DNA of 64,000 nt from Tillus elongatus (Eukaryota; Arthropoda; Insecta; Coleoptera; Cleridae). The notes under the pieces are model-generated. The model was not told the DNA's origin, ran no database searches, and saw nothing but the letters and a program-made list of their open reading frames with translations. The stretch lies in the NCBI GenBank assembly GCA_964006375.1, contig OZ023267.1, forward strand, positions 22,999,739 through 23,063,738. Reading direction: 5' to 3'. Below, one piece after another: positions 48,851 to 59,766 of the stretch. Position 1 is the first letter of the stretch. Each line of letters starts with the position of its first letter. A program made the position numbers and the translations under genes.

Positions 48851-49545
48851 GAAATATGTAAGGACACTCTAAGACCTCAATCTGCCTACTCCTTAGAGTG
48901 ATGGACAAAGGTAGGTAAAGGAAATATGTAAGGACACTCTAAGGCCTCAATCTGCCTACTCCTTAGAGTGATGGACAAAGGTGGGTAAAGGAAATATGTA
49001 AGGACACTCTAAGGCCTCAATCTGCCTACTTCTTAGAGTGATGGACAAAGGTGGGTAAAGGAAATATGTAAGAACACTCTAAGGCCTCAATCTGCCTACT
49101 CCTTAGAGTGGTGGACAAAAGTGGGCAAAGGAAATATGTAAGAACGCTCTAAGGCCTCAATCTGCCTACTCCTTAGAGTGGTGGACAAAGGTGGGCAAAG
49201 GAAATATGTAAGAACGCTCTAAGGCCTCAATCTGCCTACTCCTTAGAGTGGTGGACAAAGGTAGGCAAAGGAAATATGTAAGGACACTCTAAGACCTCAA
49301 TCTGCCTACTCCTTAGAGTGATGGACAAAGGTGGGTAAAGGAAATATGTAAGGACACTCTAAGGCCTCAATCTGCCTACTTCTTAGAGTGATGGACAAAG
49401 GTGGGAAAAGGAAATATGTAAGGACACTAAGGCCTCAATCTGCCTACTCCTTAGAGTGGTGGACAAAGGTGGGCAAAGGAAATATGTAAGAACACTCTAA
49501 GGCCTCAATCTGCCTACTCCTTAGAGCGGTGGACAAAGGTGGGTT
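48851..49545 (+). repeat. 70-bp hairpin minisatellite, 10 copies
   Basis: Units start at 48851, 48921, 48991, 49061, 49131, 49201, 49271, 49341, 49411 and 49479; one unit is 68 bp. Each holds CACTCTAAGG...CCTTAGAGTG, a 10-bp stem around a 16-nt loop. Variants mostly replace A-T by G-T at the same pair, keeping the stem. Confidence 0.93.
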
Positions 49546-49660
49546 AGGTTGTTGTAGCCCGATTATCTCTGAGGCCTAGGGTTGAACACACTGAGACCTC
49601 ACAGACGATCTCCGGCGAGATTTGGGGAGTAGGCAGATTGAGGCTCTGTAATCGTTATGT
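49546..49660. repeat. Inverted Penelope-3'-like tail of the minisatellite
   Basis: The part from 'gaggcctagggttgaacac' to 'gaggctctgtaatc' is the reverse complement of 29222-29310 in the Penelope remnant. Confidence 0.7.
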
Positions 49661-50216
49661 TGGTAATTAGTTCGTAAAGAGATTTCTACGATTGTGCCTT
49701 TTGATTAGCGTTAATTCAACCTAAACTGAAACTGGATACATGTTCTAAGATGCATAATTCGCAGTCATTTAAATAAGAAGTTATACAAACATTTGAATAT
49801 AAACGGAAATGGAATAGCAGTTGGTAATTAGTTCGTAAAGAGATTTCTACGATTGTGCCTTTTGATTAGCGTTAATTCAACCTAAGCTGGAACTAGATAC
49901 ATGTTCTAACATGCATAATTCGTGATCATTTAAATAAAAAGTTATACAAAAATTCGCTAAAAGAATATAAACGGAAATGGAATAGAAATTTGTAATTAGT
50001 TCGTAAAGAGATTTTTACGATTGTGCCTTTTGATTAGCGTCAATTCAAACTAAACTGGAACTGGATGCATGTTCTAAGATGCATAACTCGCGGTGATTTA
50101 AATAAAAAGTTATACAAAAACTCGCTAAAAGAATATAAACGGAAATGGAATAGCAGTTGGTAATTAGTTCGTAAAGAGATTTCTACGATTGTGCCTTTTG
50201 ATTAGCGTTAATTCCA
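49661..50216 (+). repeat. Tandem repeat, ~161-168 bp, 3 full copies plus a partial
   Basis: Copies start at 49661, 49822, 49990 and 50158 with 'tggtaattagttcgtaaaga'. The last runs about 58 bp. The sequence is unrelated to the 166-bp satellite at 38.6 kb. Confidence 0.88.
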
Positions 50217-50746
50217 TTCCGAATATGTGAGAAGTTTGGTGTAATTAGAAGAGTGTGGTTTTGTAAGGCCATTAAATCGAGTGTGATTAGCTACGTTTTA
50301 CACTCAGTTGAATATCAGTATCATTACCTGGCCTAAAGAACAAACGCCTCTTTGTTTTGGTAACCACACTTGTTTAATTTATTACGTGCTATAGGTTACG
50401 CTTATTTAACAATTGAAATAATTGCCCGTAACCTATAGTTTCTGGTCTGATTTTTTTAACGCCAAAATAAGAAGACTCAATGCTTCAGTGAACATAATGA
50501 ATGGCAAAATAAAAGCAATACGAACTGGAACTTAGTTTTCAGCTTGTCGACATCTGCACTGTGTGATTGTTATTAGTTTTAACTTTTTATTTGGGCTACA
50601 TCTCCAAGTATTTCGAATTAGTTTGAGAGTTGGCTTGTTATTTGAATTTCCACTTGATCAAAGACCACTTCCTGACTGCACATACAAAATTGTTTTCCAC
50701 ATTGAATTATCGCAAGTTAACTCACTCAAAAATATCATTAAAGTCT
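50217..50746. other. Unassigned sequence
   Basis: No gene recognised. Confidence 0.4.
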
Positions 50747-51257
50747 GGACGCAGCAAGTGCGTTATGGAAGTGAACTTTTATAAAAATGCTTTGCATAGC
50801 AAATATGTCTTTTTAATGCAAGCAATCATCAATTTCATTTCCGGTATAACTTATCTAGTAGAAACAATGTGCCATATTTTATCAAAATAACTTATTGTTT
50901 AAAAATGTACTAAAATTTTCCGACAATAAACTTTAAATGTTGGTTTCCTAGCCAACAAAGCTTAGGTTAATAGCAAATTGAGTTATTGAAATATTTAATG
51001 AAAATTTGCTACCAAAACGCACTTACTGCGTCTCGATTTTTTTTCTTGTAAACATATTTCGATAAAAAATGCAATAAAATAAGGGTGTTCGAAAAAAAAT
51101 TGTAGGGATCACCAACGACTTATGGGCCACCCTGTGATTGTCAAAAAATAATTTTATAAGATGCAGCTCAAGACACCCTATAATTAACTTATACAATTTT
51201 TTCTCGTCTCTTGTATAATAATAATTATATTGAGCCTTCCCGTAGAAATGCGTCACC

Positions 51258-51343
<86 letters not shown>

Positions 51344-51462
51344 AGAAAAAAACTGAACGTAAACCCGGATATGGATTGTAAAGGGCCTAGTTTGCGCTCA
51401 TTTTAAGAAATCTTTTTAAAATTCTAAAGTCGCGGTCTCCTCATTGATGAATTTTTGTACGA
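50747..51462 (-). repeat. TA-core repeat variant (MITE+R3+core+L), reverse
   Basis: MITE 50747-51032, then R3 ending GCGTCACCCTG at 51260, which joins (TA)n directly without R1/R2. L and a hairpin remnant follow. The CACCCTGTA junction resembles a mariner-type end. Confidence 0.72.
51261..51341. repeat. (TA)n tract, ~81 bp
   Basis: Follows GCGTCACCCTG. Confidence 0.95.
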
Positions 51463-51801
51463 AAATTAGCTCAAAATTATGGACCGTTAAACCATAAACT
51501 TAACTAAAACTACCGTCAAAGCATCCGAGAGAAAATAACTAACCTGTTGCATATCAGCCCTTTTTGTAAAACTTCGTTCCTTAATATCTGTTGACAAAAC
51601 ATAACAAACACTGTTTAGTCCACCCACTAACATTAATAAAATCGTAAAGGAATAATTTGCACTTGTATATTAAAATTCCCAAATAACACAAATAATTTGT
51701 CAACTGAAATTGAAAACAGATAAACGATCTAATAATATACGAAAAACGTCAGTTACAGCGTGTAAGTGACCTGCGCAATTGTATCAAATGTTCCGTTGCT
51801 A
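51463..51801. repeat. Inverted repeat arm, partner at 60395-60730
   Basis: Shares 'aacactgtttagtccaccca', 'cacttgtatattaaaattcc' and 'tcaaatgttccgttgcta' with the distant copy in inverted order. About 337 bp, closely similar. Confidence 0.82.
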
Positions 51802-51884
51802 GGTAACGACTCAGACATACTAGGTCGCATATACCTATAAACCAGTTTTTACCATTGTCAATAAAAAGCGGTGATATTAAAAAT

Positions 51885-52216
51885 AAATGTTTCAAATTTG
51901 AATAGCTCAATTTTCTGTAAACCTAGAAAGGTGAATTTTGGTACATAGTTAGGTCTTTTCCAAACCAACATGTTTACCAAATTTTATCGAAATAGCTGTG
52001 TAATTTTCGGAGAAAAATTTATTTCGTAAGAAAACTCAAAATTTTCCCGGAAAACCTTGCCCGGTTTTCCTCGCTAACTAACTCATCCAAGCTATTAATA
52101 AAAGAAAGGCATTTGCCTTGCAGGGGCCCAAATTCGCGCAAATTTGAAAAATTTTTTGCAAAGTCTCACCATCGATACCTCTCTATTAGTGATTTTTTTA
52201 AAATAAAAATTCACTG
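51885..52216 (-). repeat. TA-core repeat with core deleted, reverse
   Basis: R1 ends at 'aggcatttgcctt' and is joined straight to L ('gcaggggcccaaattcgcgc') with no (TA)n. The hairpin is at about 52187-52216. Confidence 0.65.
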
Positions 52217-53154
52217 ATATTAATTTTGGTAAGATGCCGTATAATAATAGTGTACAATTCTTATAAAAACTATTTACTATAACGCACTTGCTGCGTCCCG
52301 AATTTTTTTATTTTGTGGTTTTTGGGGTGAATTTGCTTTTTGTTCCAGTTTCCAGCCACAGTCTCCAACCTCCGTCCAATAATTTCTTCACAACCTGGTT
52401 GCACCAGCCGATTTTTTTAATCATAAATGATTACTTTCAATTAATTAGTTTTTTAACACACGCACTTTCATTTTTTAATCTTATTACATCAGATATTGAC
52501 GACAGTGAGTATAAATTAAATATATATATGAACACACAGCTATCATATACAGGCATGTATAACAGCTAATCATGCAAGGAATATTTATACCATTAACATT
52601 AACCTCATAGCTACTGAAACAGATAAACAGTCTAAAATGCAAATTTGGAGATGCCATCGGCCGAAAAGCGAAACTTAAATTACAGAACTTTTCCTAATGG
52701 CTATTAAATCTCCATGTAATAGGTAAAGTTGCAATAACTAATATCGATAAGAGTCAAATCTATATTAAGCAAATAAAACAATTTTAAATACAGTAACGAA
52801 GTAAATTGAGCAATTGAACTAACATTTATTCACTTATTGATTGTCGCTTACGACTCCCTCGCGTTTAATTCTGTAATTCCAGTAACACTATTAATTTTTA
52901 ATGTAAATCAATATATCACTTGATGAAAACAACATGCTAACGACCAGTGTGTCTTTCTAATAGACGTTTTCGTCATAACTATCATGTAATTCGCATATGT
53001 GGAATTTCCTAACGAAATTTCCTAATGCGTGTCGCATACCGATTTTCTACTGGTATTATATGTTCGATAGACATAATATATAAAATTTCCAAGGAATCTT
53101 AAATAAGTAGGTACCGTTATAACCTAAATAAAGTTAGCTTATTGAGATGCGTGT
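52217..53154. other. Unassigned sequence
   Basis: An isolated MITE end ('ataacgcacttgctgcgtcc') at about 52276-52297; otherwise nothing recognised. Confidence 0.4.
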
Positions 53155-53285
53155 TTTTAGTGAATTTTTATTTTTTTTTAATCGCTAATAGGGATGTGTC
53201 GATGGTGAGACTTTGCAAAACTTTTTTTAAATGAGCGCGAATTTGGGCCCCTAGAACCCGTATCCGGGGTCAGTTTAGATTTATA

Positions 53286-53357
<72 letters not shown>
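53155..53357 (+). repeat. TA-core repeat (hairpin+L+core), truncated by mariner
   Basis: Hairpin, 'atgagcgcgaatttgggcc', 'gtatccggggtcagtt', (TA)n 53290-53357. The next base starts the mariner. Confidence 0.75.
53290..53357. repeat. (TA)n tract, ~68 bp
   Basis: Its right end is the TA target of the second-family mariner. Confidence 0.95.
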
Positions 53358-53360
<3 letters not shown>

Positions 53361-53748
53361 GGTGGCGTATTGAAAACGAAACAGACCGATTTGCGTCCAG
53401 ATAATTTTTTTTAAGAAACGCTGAAATACGTAAATTTTAATATTGAGGGGGACATGTTTTCACATAAAACTCAACTTTGTCACATCAACCCCTTAAGGGT
53501 GGTGATAACAACGCTTATATTTTAAATAGGGAACATGGGTCGAGTCTTACATCATTTGAAAGCACTTTTTTTCTGAATTCAGCACACTAATTTTTTTGGA
53601 TTTTTATCAACTCGTTTAAAAATTATTCACAGTTGGAGTTGCAAGAACGTATTTCATTCATTGTAATAAGAAATGCGCTAATTAGTCAATTTTTTGTTAA
53701 CAAAAACTAAAAAACTAAACCAAACGTTCAAAAACGTTTATTCAGTTA

Positions 53749-54501
53749 AGTAAGTGTTCAAATTGTTGACCACCAGCTTTCATACAAAAGTACAAATTTT
53801 GTTCAAAACGAGCTCTGACATTCTAGAGCATTTGTGGAGTTATTAGACGGCATTCGTCAACAATGCGTCGTCGTAATTCTTCCAGAGACTCCGGTTCTGT
53901 TTCGTAAATTCTACTCTTTAAATGTCCCCATAGAAAGAAGTCTAAAAGAGTTAAATCAGGTGATCTACGGGGCCACTCAATAGCACCTCTACGCCCAATC
54001 CGTTGCTCTGGAAACTCTCTGTTCAAAAACTCCCTAACACGTTGTGAAAAATGCGGAGGAGCTCCATCTTGTTGAGACACTAATTGATTTTCTTGATAGC
54101 GATCGTCATTTATAACAATGTCAGTTAGTAGAGGGTAAACGATATCTTCTAGTAACTCCAAATACGTTTCGCCACTCAAGAAAAATTGGTCCGATTAAAC
54201 GGTCTCCAAAAATGACAGTCCAGACATTCAATTTCTGTGGAGCTTGAGTGTGGTCATCGTGAAAATTTCTTCTATCTGCCCAATAACGACAATTATGGCG
54301 ATTGACTGTAGAGTTTAATAAAAACGTACACTCGTCTGAAAAACAGATATTGAACAGAAAGTTCCCATTATCAGCTATTCGTGCAATCATAACTTCACAA
54401 AACTCCAGCCGCCGATCAAAATCATCTTCATTCAGTTGTTGTACAAGATGATTTTTATACGGGTGAAATTTATGATGCTTCAATATTCGCTGAATAGTTC
54501 T
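53749..54501 (-). pseudogene. Mariner transposase, C-terminal part
   Basis: Continues the N-terminal part at 59767 after the insertion: RTIQRILKHHKFHPYKNHLV, FSDECTFLLNSTVNRHNCRY, a frameshift near 54175 (FLEWR / SGETYLELL), QQDGAPPHFSQRV, SPDLTLLDFFLWG. A CAG-to-TAG change (53820-53822, MLQNV to ML-stop) precedes the final FEQNLYFCMKAGGQQFEHLL. All three catalytic Asp codons remain, but the frame is broken. Confidence 0.85.
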
Positions 54502-54514
54502 TCTTTTGATGTTT
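54502..54514. repeat. Target-site duplication, left copy
   Basis: TCTTTTGATGTTT, identical to 59754-59766. Confidence 0.85.
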
Positions 54515-54604
54515 TTTTTTTTTTTTTGTTCCCTCAGGGCTCGTCCGCGGCCTTGCCGCCCCGATAGCACCGCAACCCTTGGTTGATTGTGCATACCCCT
54601 AGTC

Positions 54605-57600
54605 TTACTCCACCCATTCCAAAATCACTGTGCCTTGAACTAGTCTGCACAGCGATTGGTAGGGTGAAGTTTTATATTGCTCTGTCTCCGGTCTAGAGTG
54701 ACCGTAGATCAGTTGTCTTTTCCGGTCCAGAGCTATACACTCGCACAAGATGTGCTGGGCTGATTCCTCCCCCTCGCCGCAGAGTCTGCATGCGAGGTCC
54801 CCTTCGAACCGCCCCATTTTATGTAGGTGTTTCTTGACGGCCATGTGTCCCGTCAAGAGACCTGTTGTGTTTCTGAGCTGTCCTCTGCTAAGGTTTAGCA
54901 GCTCCACAGCTCTCTTTGAACTGGGTCCGTCAATTATTGACTTCCCATGTCTGAGCCCTGGACAGTCCGCCCAGTACACCTTGTGTTGGTTTCTGACCCA
55001 GGACTTAATGGCTCCCCTGGCAGTGCTCTTTGACACGCCCAGAGCCGGTTCTGGTCCCATAAATGGTTCTGCTGACCCCCTCTTTGCGAGACTGTCAGCT
55101 TCTTCATTGCCTTTGACCCCCGAGTGACCCGGCACCCAGATGAGGGTCACCTCATTCTGCCCAGCCAGGTCGCTCGTCTCGTCTCGGCACTCACTCACCA
55201 GCCAGGAATTTACCCGTGGGCTACTTAGTGCCTTAAGGGCTGCCTGGCTGTCTGTGGCTATGAGGATCCGCTTGTTGGTGTAGCCCCTCCTCTTGTTCTC
55301 CCGCACACAGTGCAGGATGGCGTACATCTCGGCCTGAAACACCGTTGCATGGGCTCCGAGGGAAATACTGTGACTTACCCTCGGTCCTTCCGAGTAAACA
55401 CCTGCCCCCGTCCCACGCTCCCCGCCAGATCCGTCCGTGAACCAGACGAGCGCGTCCCGTGGTATGCCCGGTGTCTCCTCCCGCCATGCCCCGCGATCAG
55501 GGATTTCCACTGTGAAGTTGTTTTCCCTGCACATTCGCGGGCTCGCGAAGTCTGACCTCATTTCAAGCATGGGTTCCTTCACGATCTCCTGAATTTTGCA
55601 GTGGCCCCTGAAGCCTGGGTTGATCTTCAGTCTACCATTGCAGGCTAGTCTGTATAGTCCTAGCCTGGCCTCTCCCATAATAACGAAGTGTAGGGGGGGT
55701 AGATCCAGCAACACCTCCATGGCGGCTGTTGGGGTTGAAGACATGGCCCCTGTGATGCCTAGGCAAGCCATCCTTTGGATCTTGCCTAGTTTTTGTTTGG
55801 CACTGGATTGTGTCACCTTAGGCCACCAGACCAGTGCCGCATATGTTAACGATGGTCTGACCACCCTTGTGTACAGCCAGTGGGCCATACTAGGTCTTAG
55901 TCCCCACGTTTTTCCATATAGCCGCCTAGTGACGGCTAAGGTCATGACTGCCTTACGCAGTATTTTTCCAATGTGACTATTCCAGGTTAGCTTAGAGTCC
56001 AATACGACCCCAAGATATTTTACCTCCCTAGCCATTGGAACGCTCCTACCGTATAGAGTGAGAGTTCTGTGGCTTTCACACTTCCTCCTCCTCGTAAACG
56101 GCACGACGGTTGCTTTCTCGGGGCTCACCCCGAGCCCTTGATCAACCGTCCACCCTTCCACCACTTTCAGTGCAGTCTGCATACGCTCCCACACTGCCTG
56201 TGTGACCTTTCCTCGGACTATGATGACAATGTCGTCCGCATAGCCCTGTACCTCATACCCCCCTCCCGAGAGCCTCCCCAGCAGGCCGTCCACGACTAGA
56301 CACCAGAGCAAGGGAGACAGAACGCTCCCCTGCGGACACCCCGCCGCGACCCCCGCCAGCAGAGTCCCTCCCGCGAGTGAGGTGAACACCGCCCTGTCCC
56401 TGAGCATGGAACCGATCCACCTGCAGCAGGTCTCCTCTATTCCACGCTCCCGGGCAGCTGCCAGAACCGATCCGAACGAGGTGTTGCTAAAGGCCCCCTC
56501 TATGTCTAGGAAGGCCCCCAGCGCCACCTCCTTGTTCTCCAGCGTATTCTCCAGTTTCAGCAGCAGTTGGTGCAGTGCTGTTTCTGTTGAGAATCCTGCT
56601 CTGTATGCATATTGTCCGCAGTGTAGAGGATATGCTTCCAGTACACCGCCCCTAATGTGCCGGTCGAGCAGTTTTTCCACTGTTTTCAGCAAGAAGGACA
56701 TGAGACTTATTGGCCTCAGGGACTTTGCCTGGTCTGTTGGACGCCCAGGTTTAGGAATAAATACAACCCTGGCCAGTCTCCATGCCCTCGGAATGTACCC
56801 CAGAGCCAGGCTGGCCCTCATAATGAGGGTAAGCACCGGCGCCAGTATGTCTATCCCCTGTTGGAGCATGATGGGCATTATTCCATCAAATCCCGGCGAT
56901 TTGTATGGCTTAAAGCTGTTAATGGCCCATCTGATTTTGCTCCAGGTAACCACCTCTTTAGCGACTGTCCAGTCTACTCTAGATGCCCGCCTATAAGGCG
57001 CCTCTATTTCTGAGTGTTCCCAGTCCGGAGGTGATTGGTTTATTATGTTACAGCCGGGGAAGTGCGTCTGGAGTAAAATTTCCATAGTTTCCTCCCCCGA
57101 GCTTGTAAAGCCTCCCGTGGGTGTTCTAAGGGAGCCTATGTTAGTCTGAGGGCCCTTAGACAGGATCTTGTGTAGTCGAGCACTCTCGGACGTGTTTTCC
57201 ACTTCTTCGCAGTGCCTCCTCCACGACTCCTTCTTGGCGTCCCTCAGTCTTTTGTTATAGGTCGATAGGGCCTGTCTATATTCATCCCATGCTCCCGACC
57301 TTTTGGCCGCGTTAAACAGCTTACGAACCTGCGTCCTCCTTTGCCTGAGGTCCTCGTTCCACCATGGGACGTTCCTGGTGGACACCCTCATTTTCAGGGG
57401 GCAGTTGGCGTTATAGGCCGAGGTAATTGCGTCTCGCAATTGGACTGCTGCAATCTCGAGGTCTATTGAATCCCTTATGGCCCTCTCAACCCCCCGCAGT
57501 TCCACAGCTAGGTCTGCCCTGTAGGCTTCCCAGTCCGCCTTGCGGGGGTCCCGGTACCATACCGTTTCTCTTTCGACTTTGGCGATTTCAAACCGGATGT

Positions 57601-58249
57601 ATCTGTGGTCTGAGCTACTCACTTCCCCAGACACAGCCCAGCTTTTAACAAAGTCACCCAGAAACTGGGTGGAAACTGTTAGGTCTAAAACTTCCTCACG
57701 CCGTGTTGTGACGAATGTCGGTTTATTACCTCTATTCAATATGTCTAAATTAAATTTCATAAAGAATTGTAAAAGTGCCTCACCCCTAGAGTTTGTGTCC
57801 GAGCTACCCCACAACTCATGGTGCGCATTCGCATCCATGCCGATGATGGTCTGCCATCCACCTGCTCTGCTACCCACCATCAGCTGCTCCAATTCGTTGG
57901 GTGGAGGAGGGTCCGTGCTGTCCCCTGGCAGATAGGCTGACGCGACAGTAATGTCCCTCAGCCCATCCGCTCCTCCACATCGGATTTTGATCGTTGCCAG
58001 GTCCCTGGAACAGAAATTCATTAGAGGGAGAAACTCTATCCCTTCCCTGACAAAAATGCAGGCCCTCGGATTCTCGCTGGACCTGCTGTAGATGAGCTTT
58101 CCATTAGCTCCGCCGAGTCCCTTGATCTCTCCTTTGTAGGAGTACGGTTCCTGGATGAGGGCCACATCCGTGTTCCTCAGAGCCATTAGTAGTCCGGCCG
58201 TGGCTGCCCTACTGTGTTGGAGGTTGACCTGAAGGAACCTAAGTCCCAT
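54605..58249 (-). CDS. R1/LOA-type ORF2: endonuclease, RT, RNase H (1214 aa)
   Basis: Residues 1-225 are an APE-type endonuclease (FLQVNLQHSRAAT at 5, IQEPY near 32, GMDANAHHELWG near 137, SSDHRY near 212), with the R1/LOA-style 'LQ-NL-HS-AA' start. The RT is at about 440-760: KSPGFDGI (450), AYRAGFSTETAL (548), GAFLDIEGAFSNT (578), GCPQGSVLSPLLW (637), GYADDIVII (669). RNase H is at about 935-1060: FTDGSG (937), QAEMYAI (972), ATDSQAAL (998), WVPGHSGVKGNEEAD (1038). A CCHC motif, CRLCGEGEESAQHILC, lies near 1165. No disruption was seen. The protein nicks the target and copies the element RNA in place. It overlaps ORF1 by 11 nt in another frame. Confidence 0.92.
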   Translation of the reverse strand: MGLRFLQVNLQHSRAATAGLLMALRNTDVALIQEPYSYKGEIKGLGGANGKLIYSRSSENPRACIFVREGIEFLPLMNFCSRDLATIKIRCGGADGLRDITVASAYLPGDSTDPPPPNELEQLMVGSRAGGWQTIIGMDANAHHELWGSSDTNSRGEALLQFFMKFNLDILNRGNKPTFVTTRREEVLDLTVSTQFLGDFVKSWAVSGEVSSSDHRYIRFEIAKVERETVWYRDPRKADWEAYRADLAVELRGVERAIRDSIDLEIAAVQLRDAITSAYNANCPLKMRVSTRNVPWWNEDLRQRRTQVRKLFNAAKRSGAWDEYRQALSTYNKRLRDAKKESWRRHCEEVENTSESARLHKILSKGPQTNIGSLRTPTGGFTSSGEETMEILLQTHFPGCNIINQSPPDWEHSEIEAPYRRASRVDWTVAKEVVTWSKIRWAINSFKPYKSPGFDGIMPIMLQQGIDILAPVLTLIMRASLALGYIPRAWRLARVVFIPKPGRPTDQAKSLRPISLMSFLLKTVEKLLDRHIRGGVLEAYPLHCGQYAYRAGFSTETALHQLLLKLENTLENKEVALGAFLDIEGAFSNTSFGSVLAAARERGIEETCCRWIGSMLRDRAVFTSLAGGTLLAGVAAGCPQGSVLSPLLWCLVVDGLLGRLSGGGYEVQGYADDIVIIVRGKVTQAVWERMQTALKVVEGWTVDQGLGVSPEKATVVPFTRRRKCESHRTLTLYGRSVPMAREVKYLGVVLDSKLTWNSHIGKILRKAVMTLAVTRRLYGKTWGLRPSMAHWLYTRVVRPSLTYAALVWWPKVTQSSAKQKLGKIQRMACLGITGAMSSTPTAAMEVLLDLPPLHFVIMGEARLGLYRLACNGRLKINPGFRGHCKIQEIVKEPMLEMRSDFASPRMCRENNFTVEIPDRGAWREETPGIPRDALVWFTDGSGGERGTGAGVYSEGPRVSHSISLGAHATVFQAEMYAILHCVRENKRRGYTNKRILIATDSQAALKALSSPRVNSWLVSECRDETSDLAGQNEVTLIWVPGHSGVKGNEEADSLAKRGSAEPFMGPEPALGVSKSTARGAIKSWVRNQHKVYWADCPGLRHGKSIIDGPSSKRAVELLNLSRGQLRNTTGLLTGHMAVKKHLHKMGRFEGDLACRLCGEGEESAQHILCECIALDRKRQLIYGHSRPETEQYKTSPYQSLCRLVQGTVILEWVE

Positions 58250-59396
58250 TAACCCTTAATTGCTTCCCCAGTGGGCGGAAGCTAACCCTTCCCATGCCCC
58301 AGAATGCCTTGAAGGAGGTTCCTTCAAGGGCTCTGTAAGATGTCGGGTCGATCGAGAAGGCGAGCGTCTGTCCTTTCTCCTCTGCCTTCCTGCTTAGAAC
58401 CGACCAGTGTTGCGTCCCCAGTTCAGGGTTCTGGATCTTAAGTCTGCTGATCACCGTCTCCTGCGGGACGGTGTCAGGGATCCGTACGAGGACCTTGCGT
58501 CTCTTTGGGAGTTCCTTGGGCTCGACGGCTGTCAAGTCCGCCCCCTCCCAAATCTGACCGAGGCCCCCGATCGTTTTCCGCAGCCAGTCCCGCGACTGCG
58601 GGCCGGCACAGGTTATCCAGAGGATGCCCCCCGTCAGGCGCGTCCGGTGGAACTGAGGCGGGCTCTCCCCTTCCTGAAGAGAGTCCACTGCAGCTACCAC
58701 CGCAGCCTGGATCAGGTCCGCCTTCCCCTGGTCTAGCGTGACCTCAGGATGGCGTCTGTCAATCACCGCCATCCCGAGGCCCTCCGCAGCCTCCCTGTAA
58801 GAGCCAGTCTGCGCCGGTGTTCCGGCCTTAGTTCCTTTGGGAGGTCTGTATGTAGTAGGCGTGCTAGAGCCAGAGCGCGGCGTCTTCCGACTCGCACTCT
58901 CCTCTTGCGCCTTTACAGGCACCCTGGCCCTTTTGGAACGTCTGTCTGTAGTGGGCGTGCTAGAGTTCGAGCGCGTCCTCTTCTGACCCGCACTCCCCTC
59001 TTGCGCCTTTACAGGTTTCTCGACCGTCCAGGTCCCGGCCGCCATTTTTTGCGCCCTCCGGAGCTTCTTTCTTTGCGCCCCGGAAAGATGCTTGGACTGC
59101 CGGGGCAGTCCCTCTACTCTAACAGTAGAGTCCTCACTGGTGGAGGGGCCCCCGGAGTCCGCGGAGCTCGCCGCCCTCCGGTGGGACCCAGCCTCCAGCT
59201 TGGGTGTCGGGGACAGGTCTCTGGCCGAAGCTACCCCCTGATCCCCCGTATCTACGCCGGTCGTGGGACCTCCAGAGTCCGCTGCCGCACCCTGGCTCGT
59301 CTCCGTTTCCGGGATAGACTCAAGGCTCAAGTCTGTAGCCGGAGCCACTCCTCGAGCCTCATTGGTTTTGGTTTTATATGTATTTATAATCTTCAT
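58239..59396 (-). CDS. R1/LOA-type ORF1: DUF4780-like gag protein (385 aa)
   Basis: The first ~210 residues are low-complexity, Ser/Thr/Gly-rich and basic, with nuclear-localisation-like clusters (KKLRRAQK, RRSKRAR). An internal ~31-residue duplication begins PVKAQEGSAGQKRTR and PVKAQEESASRKTPR, and ADSGGP also repeats. The C-terminal ~170 residues (FHRTRLTGGILWITCAGPQS, WEGADLTAVEPKELPKRRKV, LAFSIDPTSYRALEG, GMGRVSFRPLGK) match the pattern of DUF4780, found in ORF1 of insect non-LTR elements. There are no zinc knuckles, unlike the I-group ORF1. Its role is presumably RNA packaging with ORF2 (family-based inference). The first Met at 59396 was chosen. Confidence 0.85.
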   Translation of the reverse strand: MKIINTYKTKTNEARGVAPATDLSLESIPETETSQGAAADSGGPTTGVDTGDQGVASARDLSPTPKLEAGSHRRAASSADSGGPSTSEDSTVRVEGLPRQSKHLSGAQRKKLRRAQKMAAGTWTVEKPVKAQEGSAGQKRTRSNSSTPTTDRRSKRARVPVKAQEESASRKTPRSGSSTPTTYRPPKGTKAGTPAQTGSYREAAEGLGMAVIDRRHPEVTLDQGKADLIQAAVVAAVDSLQEGESPPQFHRTRLTGGILWITCAGPQSRDWLRKTIGGLGQIWEGADLTAVEPKELPKRRKVLVRIPDTVPQETVISRLKIQNPELGTQHWSVLSRKAEEKGQTLAFSIDPTSYRALEGTSFKAFWGMGRVSFRPLGKQLRVNGT

Positions 59397-59753
59397 GTTG
59401 TTCCCACGAGAATGGGGGAAATACTGTCCACACCATCAGAACCCCCTGTGTGGTGCAAGGCGGGTTACTCTGGAGGGTTGCCTGGTACTCCAGAGGTTCC
59501 GTTCACGACACCATCGCCCTGGTGCCATCCATCCATAGGCACGGGTCACGTGACACCGTAGATTGGGGGAGTTTAGTTCGACCTCCTTGTCTAGATCCGT
59601 CATGTTTAGTTATTAGCAGGGTCACCTCGTGCAGGATGCGGATTTTTACCGCGCATGACGGTCTTGGGGAAAGCTTCATCGGGAGTTTATGTTGTTATTT
59701 CCACTTCCTCAGCTTGCCCCCTGGAGTCCTTTGGCCCGCGACTCCTTAACCCC

Positions 59754-59766
59754 TCTTTTGATGTTT
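59754..59766. repeat. Target-site duplication, right copy
   Basis: TCTTTTGATGTTT, pairing with 54502-54514. Confidence 0.85.

Larger units (their letters stand above)
54515..59753 (-). mobile_element. Complete R1/LOA-type non-LTR retrotransposon (~5.24 kb), GC-rich
   Basis: The minus strand runs from the 5' end at 59753 (GGGGTTAAGGAGTCGCG), through ORF1 (DUF4780-like) and ORF2 (endonuclease, RT, RNase H), to a poly(A) tail at 54515-54527. A 13-bp target duplication surrounds it, inside the mariner transposase gene. Both ORFs are open. Its GC content is far above the AT-rich surroundings, by inspection. Confidence 0.9.

Noticed and set aside
48851..49545. CRISPR-like array
   Set aside because: The 70-bp units are contiguous with no unique spacers, in an arthropod-type genome. 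It is a minisatellite.
54750..59561. Several plus-strand ORFs of 70-270 aa, opposite the R1/LOA element
   Set aside because: They are shadows of GC-rich genes on the other strand. No family motifs were seen.
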